Source of the DNA: Paenibacillus xylanexedens
GTDB taxonomy: Bacteria; Bacillota; Bacilli; Paenibacillales; Paenibacillaceae
Assembly (NCBI RefSeq): GCF_001908275.1
Contig: NZ_CP018620.1
Location: 6,820,001-6,884,000 of the forward strand
Direction of reading: 5' to 3'
Length of the DNA: 64,000 bases
Positions 57,401 through 64,000 of the stretch are shown here, one piece after another. A model generated the notes under the pieces. The model had not been told where the DNA came from. It made no database searches and saw nothing but the letters and a program-made list of their open reading frames with translations. The translations under genes were made by a program, and so were the position numbers. Position 1 is the first letter of the stretch. Each line of letters begins with the position of its first letter.

Positions 57401-60400
57401 AGCTCGCCCCGGTATCGGTCCAGCCAGTAAGCTTCCTCGCGTTTCAATTGAATTTTTTGCTCGTCCGATTGCTGCCATACCGCATAGTCCTTGTACTGAA
57501 TGTGCAAAGGCTCTAATGACTCACCGCCATACAGACGAACGAGTTCCTCAACGAACACGTCCATCGAAACCCCGTCGGAGATAATATGGTGCATGTCAAA
57601 CATCAGTAAATAACGATCGGCGGCCAGCTCTACGAGCTCGGCACGCAGCAGCGGTGGCTTCGCCAAGTCGAAAGGTCGGATAAAAGCCTGCACGACTGCA
57701 GACGCTTCTTCCTCGTTCGCATGTCGACACACGACGGAAAAATCAACGCTCTCGTAAATACGCTGTACCGCTTCGCCTTGTACGACCTCAAATCCGGTTC
57801 GCAACGTTTCATGACGTTCGATCAGTCCGCGGAAAGCTTTCTCCAGCAGGCTATGGTCAATTGATCCTTCGAGCAGCAGCACACCCGGCATGTTATAGCT
57901 CTGCTCGGCTCCTTCCAGCTGATTCAGGATAAACAGCCGCTTCTGAGCTGAGGAAAGTGGATAATACGCTCTTGCGCCTACCAGCGGAATCGACGAGAAC
58001 GAATGCTCTTCGATTCGGGAGATAGCTAGAGCCATCTGTTCGATCGTCGAGTAGCGGAATACGTCGCGCAGAGGCAACTCGACGTTCAACTCCTGATGCA
58101 CCTTGCTCACCAGTGTCGTTGCCCGCAGGGAATGGCCGCCCAAGTCAAAGAAGTTGTCATGAACCCCGATGTGCTCCAATCCAAGCACACTTTTCCAAAT
58201 TTCAGCCAAGCTGGCTTCGAGCGGAGTCCTAGGCAGAGTATGTCCTTCGCCCGGTTGCAAGCTCTCCTCCGGCGCCGGGAGGGAACGGCGGTCTACCTTG
58301 CCGTTCGTCGTCAGCGGGAGACGCTCCAACTGGATCAGGTACGCCGGGATCATATAGGCCGGCAGTTCCTGAGACAGCACGCTCTTCAGCTCGGCCGCCG
58401 GAAGCTCACAGTCCGCTTCATAATAGGCGCAAAGCTGCTTTTCGCCGGACACGTTTTCCCGCGCGAATACTGTCGTTTTCCGAATTCCCTCCACTTTCTG
58501 AAGCTGAGCTTCGATCTCGCCCAGCTCTATGCGGAAGCCACGGATTTTCACTTGGTCGTCCGTTCGTCCCACATATTCAATCGTGCCGTCCGGTAGCCAT
58601 TTCGCCAAATCCCCCGTCCGGTACATGCGCTCTCCTGACGTAAAAGGATTGTGCACAAATTTCTCCGCCGTCAGTTCCGGCCGGTTATTGTAGCCCCGTA
58701 CCAAACCTTCTCCGCCGACACATAGCTCCCCGACCACGCCGATCGGCAGCAGCTTATTCCGGCTGTCGACGATATACACCGTCGTATTGCTGATTGGTCG
58801 TCCGATAGGAACGGTAAGCGCCGACTCATCAACGAAGTCGACCGGAAGGTACGTGGTAAATATCGTGCTTTCCGTCGGTCCGTACACATGGTTGAGCCTA
58901 CCCGCTCCAAGATGGGCGAGTGCTTTACGTACATGACCAACCGAGACACGCTCTCCTCCAAACAAAATCGCCCGGACATCCCGAAAACAATTGACATTCA
59001 CATCTACAAGCACGTTGAAGAAAGCCGTCGTAATAAACATGACCGATATGCGCTGGCGCTGGATGAGATCCGCCAGTAGACCAATTTCCAGCAACGTCTC
59101 GCGGGGAACCAGCACCAGCCGCGCCCCGTTGGTCAAAGCACCAAAAATATCGAAAATCGCTCCGTCGAACGAATAGCTCGAAAGCTGGAGGACATGATCA
59201 CGATTGGTGATGTCGATATAATTTGTATTTTGCACAACGCGCACGATGTTGCGGTGCGAAACAAGGTTTCCTTTCGGCTTGCCCGTCGTGCCTGACGTAT
59301 AGATCACGCAGGCCAGATCTGTCGCTTCAATCCCTGGATTTAGGTTCGTTCCGTCCTCGTGATAGAAGGACTCGTCATCCAATAAGATCAACGAGTCCAA
59401 ACCCGCCAGGCGCTCGCGCAAGCGGCTTTGCGTCAGTATGACCTGCCCTCCTGAATCCTCAATTAAGAAACGGATACGCTCCTCTGGATATTCCGGGTCA
59501 ATCGGTACGTAAGCCGCTCCGGCTTTGTGTGCCGCGAGTATGCCCACCACCATTTCAATGGAACGCTCAGCCATAATGACGACCAGACATCCTTTGGATA
59601 TCCCGTGACTGCGCAAGGTACGGGCAAGGCGGTTGACGCGTTCATTCAGCTCGCGGTAGGTCAGCTCTTGCTCATTCATGGAGATGGCGCCTGCATCCGG
59701 TATGCGCTCTGCCTGTTCTTCAAACAATTGAATGAGCGTCTGCCCGCGCGGAAATTCCGTCGTGGTGTCGTTAAAACGTCCGAGAAGTTCGCCCTTTTCT
59801 GCCTCCGTCACAAGTTCCAGCTCGCCCACGGTAATTTCCGGGTTATCCGTTACCTGCTCCAGCAGATGCACGAAATGCCCCTTGAGCCGCTCGATGCTGT
59901 CTTTATCGAACACTTCGGCATTAAAGTCGAATCGAATTTCGATCTCGGCTCCCGGCACCACAGTCACGTTGAAGTTATAGTTCGTCTGCTCCTCCATCTG
60001 AACGTCAGCAATTGTCAGGCCGCCGTGCTGCTGGTCCCCCGCCTGCACCATCTGCTCGTCCACCGGATAGTTCTCGAAAGCGATGATATGGTTGATCAGA
60101 TTCTGCTTTTGCACGCTACGCGCTTGAATTTCATACAGCGGATAGTAATCATAACGCCCGGAATCCAGCGCCCGCTCTTGGAGCTTCGCCATCAGGTCGG
60201 TGAACACGGTGTCCACTTCGCTATTGACGCGGACCGGCACCGTATTGATGAACAGCCCGATCATAGACTCAATGCCCGGGATTTCCGCCGGTCTTCCGGC
60301 AACGACACTGCCGAATACGGCATCGTTTGTTCCGTTATATTTTTGCAGCATTACGCCCCAAACGGCTTGCAGCAGCGTATTGACTGTAACCAGGTGCTGT

Positions 60401-63400
60401 TTCGCCACCCGGTCCATCCGTTTGCTCAAATCCTTGCCCAGTTCGGCGGTGACGTGATCAGCCGTAAATCTGCCGCTCTGCGCTGGTTCCTTTTGCCCCG
60501 GAAGTACGGTTTGCCCTTCGTAGCCTGCCAGGAACGCAGTCCAATAGCCGGATGCTGCCTGATCGTCCTGTTTCTCCAACCATTCGATATAATCGCCATA
60601 ATCCGATCCTTTACCTCCCGCTGGCTGCTTCCCAGAGGTCAGGGCTGAGTATATCTCAAACAACTCCTGCGTCAGCTGAGCCAGGCACCAGCCGTCCATC
60701 AAAATATGTTGGAAACTCCACAGTACGTGATAACTTTGCTCTTCGGTGCGCAGAATCGTAAACCGAACGAGCGCATCATGTTCCATGTCGAAGCCAAGAA
60801 GCTTGTCCTCCTCGGCCTTTTCATCCAAGTAAGCTTGTTTCTCGTGTACCTGTAAATGAAGCAGCTCTTCATATTCAAAGCCGACTGGCTTGTCGCGGTA
60901 TATAATTTGCAGCGGCTCGCCCGCTGGTCCATTCACAAAATTCGCCCGCAGCACCAGATGACGTTTTGCAAGCTCCATCCAGCTCCTCTCAAAAAGCTGG
61001 ACGTCGAGCGCTCCCCGCATCGTAAACCGCGTCTGCTCAAAGTAAGCTGCCGTTTGCCGGTCAAGCGCGCTGTGGAACCACATACCCTTCTGCATCGGCG
61101 TCAGCGAGTAAATATTTTCGATTTCCCCGAGATGAATCGAGCGCTGAGCGATTTGCTCCAACTCTGTGATGGTCAAGCCTTTAAATTGCACGTCACTCGG
61201 CGTCAATTCGGTGTTCTCTTTGCCTGCGCAGTGGGTAATGAGCTCTCGGAGACTTTGCTCAAGCCGCTGAGCGAAGGCTTCCATCGTTTCCTTGTGATAC
61301 TGCTTCCGGCTGTAGCTGAGATCAAGCGATAAAGCACCGTCCAGCACCATACCGTTGATATCCAGCACAAAGCTGCGGGCCTGCCGGCCACTAGCCGGGC
61401 TGCCACTGGAATAAGAAGATATGCCGATCTCGCCCTGGTTGACATCATCGTCGAACTGGCCGAGGTAGTTAAAATTAATTTCCGGCTCTGTGCCCCAAAC
61501 CAAGCCATCCTCCGATTTCGAAAGATACCGGCATATGCCGTACCCAAGCCCCTTGTTCGGAATGCGGCGCAAGTTTTCCTTGACCTGTTTAATCTGATAG
61601 GTCCAATCCCGGTCGGTTTCCGGCTCCAGGACGACCGGAAACTTGGTCGTAAACCAGCCGACTGTACGCGTGATGTCGATATCCGTTCCGATCGATTCAC
61701 GTCCGTGTCCTTCGAGATTGATCCGCACCCGTTCGTGCCCCGTCCATTTGCGTAAGGCTATGCCGAGCGCCGTTACCAAAATATCATTCATTTCGGTGTT
61801 GAAGGCACGGTGAACCCGCTTCAGTAGCAACTCCGTTTCTTCGGGAGCCAAACGGACAAACAGCGATTCGCTGTCCTGCTGCGTCGTAACGTCCGCCTCC
61901 ATATCCTTCGGCACGGCCGGAACCTCCATTTGATCCACGGCCTGCCAATAGGACCGTTCCTTCGCCATCTCCGGGCTTTGCGCGTAAGCAGCCAACTGCT
62001 CGGACCAAGTGCGGTACGCATCTGTTTTCGCCGGGAAACGAATTTCTTCGCTTTTGCCGGTCTGCTCGTAACCTAGAGCGAAATCCTCCATCAAAATGCG
62101 CCAAGACACGCCATCTACCACGGCATGATGAACCGCGAGCAGCAAATGATCACCGTCCGCACACTGGAACAGTCCCGCCTTCATGAGGGGCCCGTTCTTC
62201 AGATCGATGCCCGCTTGAATGTCCGTTGCCTTCGCTTCCACAGCCTGCGTGGGATTCTCCGTATCCTTGAAGTCGAACACGTCCAGCGTGAACAGCTCGT
62301 CTTCCTGAATCGCGCGGGTCCGTGCGCTAAACCCTTGTTCCGTTTTGCGGAACACCATCCGTAAGGCGTCATGATGCTCGGCCAGCTTTTGCAGCACCTG
62401 ACGTACCATCTCTTCGTCGAAGCGTTCCTTCCGGTACAGCATCACCGACTGGTTGAAATGATGCGGGTCCGCAAAGGAACTCTCGAAAAACCAATGCTGA
62501 ATCGGCGTCAGCGCCGTTTCACCCGTAATTTCGCCTTGATCGATGGTACGTCCGATCGGTATCACATGCAGGCTAAGCTGTGAAATCGTCGGATATTTGA
62601 ACAAATCCCGGATTTCCAGCTTGTACCCGGCTTGATGAAGCCGCGAAGATACTTGAATGGACTTGATCGAGTCTCCGCCCAGCTCGAAGAAATGATCCGT
62701 TACCCCAACGCGATCGGCGTTCAATACCGCCTGCCACACATCGGCAAGCGTCCGCTCGGCTTCATTGCGTGGAGCTACGTACTCGCCGCCGGTCAGGGCG
62801 TTTCCTTCCGGGGCAGGCAAAGCCTTGCGGTCGATTTTGTCGTTCGGCGTGAGCGGCATCTGCGGAAGCTGAACAAAATGTGCCGGAATCATGTAATTCG
62901 GCAATTTTTGCGCCAGCGCGCTTCTCAGCTCGCCGAGCGTAAGAGGGAGACTAGCGACCAGGTAAGCGCACAGTTCTTGCCCACTTTTGCCTTCCCGCGC
63001 GATTACAATCGTCTCCTGCACCGAATCGATCTTCAGAAGCTGCTCTTCAATCTCACCGACCTCGATTCGGAATCCACGGATTTTCACCTGATGGTCGATC
63101 CGGCCCAAGTACTCCATATTACCGTCCGGCAGCCAGCGGGCGAGATCTCCTGTCCGGTAAAGGCGTTCTCCCGGCGCAAACGGATGTTCCACAAATTTCT
63201 CTGCCGTCAGTTCCGGTTGGTTCAGGTAACCTCTCGCAAGCCCCACGCCTGCCACGCACAGCTCGCCGTCCACCCCCGGAGGCACAAGTTGCAGGTGGGC
63301 ATCCAAAATAAAAATCTGATGATTAGCCAGCGGGCGCCCAATCGGAATGACTCTACGCTCCGGCTGTCGCTCATCCGCATCCCAAAGCGTCGTAACAATC

Positions 63401-64000
63401 GAAGCTTCGGTAGGCCCGTAAGCATTGAAATAGTGAACCTTCGCTTTCCACTGCTGCACGAATTCGGCCGATACCGCCGATCCTCCCGTTACAAGCTTTG
63501 TTAAGCTGGGAAGACGGTCCGGGTTCAAATGAGCGCTGTAAGTCGGGGGCAGAATCGCCGCCGTAATCGCATGCTCGTTCATATAACTCTCGAACAGACG
63601 AGTGTCGAGAATTGTCTCGGCCGTCGGGATGTACAAAGCCGCGCCAAAATAGAGTGCTTTGAAAACCTCCCAGCAGGATGCATCGAAGGACAAGCTCGCA
63701 AATTGAACGATCCGGTCATGCTCCGTAATGCCCAGCCTGTCTGCGAACATCAACTTCAAGCTGACCAAACCACGATGCTCCAGCATGACCCCTTTGGGTT
63801 TGCCCGTTGTACCTGACGTATAAATGACATAAGCAAGATCGTGTGGACCACTGGCCGCCTCCAGGTTCGAGCCATCATCGCTATAGGCCTGCTTGTCATC
63901 TAGCGCCAATACGGTCCCTTCGAACGGGACTTGCTGTAACAGCTCTCTTTGAGTCAGTAGCAGCTGCGCGTTCGAGTTCTCCAGAATGTAGCGGATACGT
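50062..64000 (-). CDS. pmxA: Polymyxin-type NRPS, modules 6-9 plus C domain of module 10 (5' partial)
   Basis: The frame is open through the right edge; about 4,645 residues are visible and the first one or two hundred, the start of A6, are missing. Order: A-T-E, C-A-T, C-A-T, C-A-T, C. Phosphopantetheine Ser codons lie near 62669, 58130, 54863 and 51560. Predicted substrates: D-Leu-type hydrophobic residue, Ile/Leu, Dab, Dab; the terminal C domain joins the chain to residue 10 on PmxB. It receives the pentapeptide from PmxE. First gene of the visible operon; its promoter is outside the window. The C-terminal tail AVDTIEFAF resembles that of PmxE. Confidence 0.94.
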   Translation of the reverse strand, partial: RIRYILENSNAQLLLTQRELLQQVPFEGTVLALDDKQAYSDDGSNLEAASGPHDLAYVIYTSGTTGKPKGVMLEHRGLVSLKLMFADRLGITEHDRIVQFASLSFDASCWEVFKALYFGAALYIPTAETILDTRLFESYMNEHAITAAILPPTYSAHLNPDRLPSLTKLVTGGSAVSAEFVQQWKAKVHYFNAYGPTEASIVTTLWDADERQPERRVIPIGRPLANHQIFILDAHLQLVPPGVDGELCVAGVGLARGYLNQPELTAEKFVEHPFAPGERLYRTGDLARWLPDGNMEYLGRIDHQVKIRGFRIEVGEIEEQLLKIDSVQETIVIAREGKSGQELCAYLVASLPLTLGELRSALAQKLPNYMIPAHFVQLPQMPLTPNDKIDRKALPAPEGNALTGGEYVAPRNEAERTLADVWQAVLNADRVGVTDHFFELGGDSIKSIQVSSRLHQAGYKLEIRDLFKYPTISQLSLHVIPIGRTIDQGEITGETALTPIQHWFFESSFADPHHFNQSVMLYRKERFDEEMVRQVLQKLAEHHDALRMVFRKTEQGFSARTRAIQEDELFTLDVFDFKDTENPTQAVEAKATDIQAGIDLKNGPLMKAGLFQCADGDHLLLAVHHAVVDGVSWRILMEDFALGYEQTGKSEEIRFPAKTDAYRTWSEQLAAYAQSPEMAKERSYWQAVDQMEVPAVPKDMEADVTTQQDSESLFVRLAPEETELLLKRVHRAFNTEMNDILVTALGIALRKWTGHERVRINLEGHGRESIGTDIDITRTVGWFTTKFPVVLEPETDRDWTYQIKQVKENLRRIPNKGLGYGICRYLSKSEDGLVWGTEPEINFNYLGQFDDDVNQGEIGISSYSSGSPASGRQARSFVLDINGMVLDGALSLDLSYSRKQYHKETMEAFAQRLEQSLRELITHCAGKENTELTPSDVQFKGLTITELEQIAQRSIHLGEIENIYSLTPMQKGMWFHSALDRQTAAYFEQTRFTMRGALDVQLFERSWMELAKRHLVLRANFVNGPAGEPLQIIYRDKPVGFEYEELLHLQVHEKQAYLDEKAEEDKLLGFDMEHDALVRFTILRTEEQSYHVLWSFQHILMDGWCLAQLTQELFEIYSALTSGKQPAGGKGSDYGDYIEWLEKQDDQAASGYWTAFLAGYEGQTVLPGQKEPAQSGRFTADHVTAELGKDLSKRMDRVAKQHLVTVNTLLQAVWGVMLQKYNGTNDAVFGSVVAGRPAEIPGIESMIGLFINTVPVRVNSEVDTVFTDLMAKLQERALDSGRYDYYPLYEIQARSVQKQNLINHIIAFENYPVDEQMVQAGDQQHGGLTIADVQMEEQTNYNFNVTVVPGAEIEIRFDFNAEVFDKDSIERLKGHFVHLLEQVTDNPEITVGELELVTEAEKGELLGRFNDTTTEFPRGQTLIQLFEEQAERIPDAGAISMNEQELTYRELNERVNRLARTLRSHGISKGCLVVIMAERSIEMVVGILAAHKAGAAYVPIDPEYPEERIRFLIEDSGGQVILTQSRLRERLAGLDSLILLDDESFYHEDGTNLNPGIEATDLACVIYTSGTTGKPKGNLVSHRNIVRVVQNTNYIDITNRDHVLQLSSYSFDGAIFDIFGALTNGARLVLVPRETLLEIGLLADLIQRQRISVMFITTAFFNVLVDVNVNCFRDVRAILFGGERVSVGHVRKALAHLGAGRLNHVYGPTESTIFTTYLPVDFVDESALTVPIGRPISNTTVYIVDSRNKLLPIGVVGELCVGGEGLVRGYNNRPELTAEKFVHNPFTSGERMYRTGDLAKWLPDGTIEYVGRTDDQVKIRGFRIELGEIEAQLQKVEGIRKTTVFARENVSGEKQLCAYYEADCELPAAELKSVLSQELPAYMIPAYLIQLERLPLTTNGKVDRRSLPAPEESLQPGEGHTLPRTPLEASLAEIWKSVLGLEHIGVHDNFFDLGGHSLRATTLVSKVHQELNVELPLRDVFRYSTIEQMALAISRIEEHSFSSIPLVGARAYYPLSSAQKRLFILNQLEGAEQSYNMPGVLLLEGSIDHSLLEKAFRGLIERHETLRTGFEVVQGEAVQRIYESVDFSVVCRHANEEEASAVVQAFIRPFDLAKPPLLRAELVELAADRYLLMFDMHHIISDGVSMDVFVEELVRLYGGESLEPLHIQYKDYAVWQQSDEQKIQLKREEAYWLDRYRGELPVLEMPTDYPRPAVQSYEGHTLTSFVDEATNEGLKQLAAQRGTTLYMVLLAAYTVLLHKYTGQDDLIVGTSIAGRTHGDTQPLIGMFVNTLAIRNYPASEKTFLSYLEEVKETTLGAYEHQNYPFEELVDKVQVSRDLSRNPLFDTMFSLQNLEESEFELEGLKLSPYPSEYGMAKFDLSVDVTEENGGLECNFEFATALYKESTIRRLSIHFGHLLAAIVSHPNAKIAELNLLTADEKEKILGASHPMQSEVAPVAAFHRLFEEQAERTPEAEAVVYENDRLTYAELNVRANGLATTLRASGIGREEIVGILAERSVDLLVAVMAVWKAGGAYVPLDPDYPADRVRFMLEDSGAKVLLTQTLLRERAEAWLSEEELALAKVLYLDDETSYSEDRENAPLASGMVSGKVSGELTGAVNSDDPSHLKVAGLDSFHEARPEDLAYVIYTSGTTGKPKGVMIEHRSLVNTAAGYRREYRLDQFPVRLLQLASFSFDVFVGDMARTLYNGGTMVIVPKDDRIDPSRLHHWIEREQVTIFESTPALIVPFMEYVHEQGLELSGMELLITSSDSCSVADYRTLQERFGSSFRIINAYGVTEASIDSSFYDEELAKLPQTGHVPIGKAWLNAKFYIVDAHLNPVPVGVLGELVIGGVGVARGYLNRPELTEEKFVDSPFTAGERLYRTGDLARWMEDGNVDFIGRIDNQAKIRGYRIETGEIESQLLRVEGVREALVLVRSDANGQKALCAYYTPDTGVELVVNDLRRALAQELPGYMIPSYFVELERLPLTPNGKIDRKVLPAPEGEAGSGTEYVAPRNELETKLAAIWQEVLGLAKEIGVHDNFFDIGGHSLRATTLVSKIHKELNVDLPLRDVFRHSTIESMATAISRLDQQIFVSIPVTDGREVYPQSFAQKRLFILNQLEVAELSYNMPEAMLLEGALDRARFEETFRKLVARHEMLRTGFEMVDGEASQRVYQDVNFAVEFYQADEQEVEAVVHGFVRPFDLAKPPLLRVGLVELAPERHILMYDMHHIISDGVSMEIFVEEFVRLYGGEQLEPLRIQYKDYTVWQHSQEQQERLQHQGAYWLDMFQGELPVLEMPTDYPRPAVQSYEGQTLEFSFDASKTGGLKQLASDTGTTLFMVLLAAYNVLLHKYSGQEDVIVGTPIAGRNHGDVQPLIGIFLNTLAIRSYPSSEKTFLSYLNEVKETTLRAFEHQNYPFEQLVDKVQVTRDLSRNPLFDTMFTMQNTENEQFELEGLRLIPYPSVLDTAKFDISLDVGEENGGLDYSFEYATALYKRETIERLAKHYEQLLLTIVNRPDAKIAELNLLTAEEKEQVLNAFNPAQQEAAPAATFHRLFEKQAECTPEAEAVVYENNRLTYVELNERANRLAVTLRANGIGRESIVGILAERSVDLLVAVLAVWKAGGAYVPLDPDYPADRVRFMLEDSGAKVLLTQTPLRERAEAWLREEELALMSVLYLDDEVSYSEDRANAPMCFDQGSNMASSRVSGKLTGAVNGADRNHLDVVDDVDVDVVGMDSFHEARPEDLAYVIYTSGTTGKPKGVMIEHRSLVNTAAGYRREYRLDQFPVRLLQLASFSFDVFVGDIARTLYNGGTMVIVPKDDRIDPSRLYYWIVRERVTIFESTPALIVPFMEYVHEQGLEFSGMELLITSSDSCSVADYRTLQERFGSSFRIINAYGVTEAAIDSSFYDEALTKLPHTGHVPIGKAWLNAKFHIVDAHLNPVPVGVLGELVIGGVGVARGYLNQPELTEEKFVDSPFAVGERLYRTGDLARWMEDGNVDFIGRIDNQAKIRGYRIETGEIESQLLRVEGVREAVVLVRSDANGQKVLCAYYTPDTGAKLAVNDLRSALAQELPGYMIPSYSVELERLPLTPNGKIDRRALPAPEGEAGSGTEYVAPRNELEMKLAVIWQEVLGLTKQIGVHDNFFDIGGHSLRATSLAGKVFKELNINLPLRDVFRHSTIAAMAEAIAPMERREHEAIPQAEQREYYPLSSAQKRLFIQHTLDGADQLYNMPELVQVEGEFDLDRLEAALRKLITRHESLRTGFEMMKGEVVQRIYPQVDFAIEYHQADTEDSDQIEQIVRNFVRPFDLGQPPLLRAGVIELEPHLRILLFDMHHIVSDGVSMAIVMEEFSSFYAGEQLPPLRIHYKDYAVWQQSKAHRERIGRQEAYWLQTFEGELPTADLPMDYERSTVRSYEGAHVEFDVEASLSAQLRELAAECESTLFMVLLAAYTVLLSKYSGQEDLIVGTPVAGRTNADLERVIGMFVNTLALRNRPSGDKTFLSYLEEVKETALGAFENQDYPFEDLVERLNVKREPGRFPLFDAVFDLQNIEERDAELEGVSLKNYELDPLEEAKFDLTLFMYENEGALSGGFFYATKLFKETMIRTLTEDYLRVLSQIAENPQLELSRIECHKPAAGAKSAVDTIEFAF
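51433..54735 (-). other. PmxA module 9: C, A(Dab), T
   Basis: LCL C domain (MHHIISDG). A9 reads D-V-G-E-I-S-A-I-D (Dab). Contains a small hexanucleotide repeat expansion in the loop before YVIYTSGTTG. Carrier DNFFDIGGHSL. Adds Dab9. Confidence 0.9.
52816..52833. repeat. Hexanucleotide repeat AACATC x3 in the A9 loop
   Basis: Three tandem AACATC units coding for a Asp-Val run on the minus strand. The matching place in A4 (30121-30132) has two units, in A5 (26830-26841) two with one change, and A8 has none. Confidence 0.8.
54736..58002 (-). other. PmxA module 8: C, A(Dab), T
   Basis: LCL C domain (MHHIISDG). A8 reads D-V-G-E-I-S-A-I-D (Dab). Its pre-A3 loop is the shortest of the four similar Dab domains. 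Carrier DNFFDIGGHSL. Adds Dab8. Confidence 0.9.
58003..61140 (-). other. PmxA module 7: C (DCL), A(Ile/Leu), T
   Basis: DCL-type C domain (LTPMQKGMWFHS), motif FQHILMDGW with Gln for the first His. A7 reads D-G-F-F-L-G-V-I-F from FDGAIFD, MFITT, ILFGGER and HVYGPTESTIF; this is close to D-G-F-F-L-G-V-V-Y, known for Ile in bacitracin and lichenysin synthetases. Carrier DNFFDLGGHSL. Adds Ile7 or Leu7. Confidence 0.85.
61141..64000 (-). other. PmxA module 6 (partial): A(Leu-type), T, E
   Basis: A6 enters at RIRYILENS (A2-A3 region). Pocket code D-A-W-I-V-G-A-I-V from FDASCWE, AAILPP, LVTGGSA and NAYGPTEASIV. Carrier HFFELGGDSI, then an E domain with VHHAVVDGVSW (about 62110-62130) and EGHGRE, giving a D-residue. 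Position 6 is D-Leu or D-Phe in polymyxins; the code fits a bulky hydrophobic residue, Leu most likely. Confidence 0.85.

Noticed and set aside
24337..63816. Many plus-strand open frames of 60-396 codons opposite the NRPS genes (e.g. 38590-39780, 59527-60648)
   Set aside because: They lie antisense to intact NRPS coding sequence, lack ribosome sites and protein families, and recur opposite repeated domains; they are a by-product of GC-rich codon usage.

Overview
The window looks like a Paenibacillus chromosome (spore-forming Firmicute). It carries a complete gerA-type germinant-receptor operon, strong Gram-positive ribosome binding sites, sigma-A promoters, a SAM-I (S-box) riboswitch, and a giant NRPS operon whose gene order and sizes match the pmxA-B-C-D-E polymyxin cluster of Paenibacillus polymyxa. 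The left ~24 kb is ordinary, fairly AT-rich housekeeping and accessory DNA. The right ~40 kb is visibly more GC-rich and is one NRPS locus that runs off the right edge.

Left part (1-24,000): a 5'-truncated AraC-type regulator; a polar amino-acid ABC importer operon (substrate-binding lipoprotein, a CapA-like protein, permease, ATPase) read leftward from a good promoter; a rightward two-component system followed by a MacB/FtsX-type ABC transporter; a leftward methionine-salvage pair (homocysteine S-methyltransferase and an amino-acid permease) behind a SAM-I riboswitch; a gerA/gerB/gerC-type germination operon; a soluble PAS-MCP sensor; two small VOC proteins; a WYL-domain regulator; and a divergent MFS exporter / LysR regulator / two-lobed VOC group sharing a palindromic promoter region.

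Right part (24,001-64,000), all leftward: pmxA-like NRPS (5'-cut, modules 6-9 plus the C domain of module 10), pmxB-like NRPS (half-C, A10, T10, TE), two ABC exporters (pmxC, pmxD), pmxE-like NRPS (lipo-initiation C domain, modules 1-5, plus the C domain of module 6), ending at a strong hairpin terminator. Gene order is not colinear with assembly: PmxE acts first, then PmxA, then PmxB. Binding-pocket residues read from the A domains predict fatty acyl-Dab1-Thr2-D-Ser3-Dab4-Dab5-D-Leu6 (or another hydrophobic residue)-Ile/Leu7-Dab8-Dab9-Leu10, a polymyxin/colistin-class cyclic lipodecapeptide that is unusual at positions 3, 7 and 10. As far as I recall, this is the residue pattern reported for macolacin, a colistin congener predicted from a Paenibacillus genome.

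The most interesting sequence-level observation is that the A10 domain is a mosaic. Its N-terminal part is a sister of the Thr-activating A2 domain, while its substrate-pocket core is nearly identical to that of A6. This suggests that an ancestral Thr10 module became a Leu10 module by internal subdomain exchange. The terminal thioesterase also has Cys in place of the usual nucleophilic Ser.
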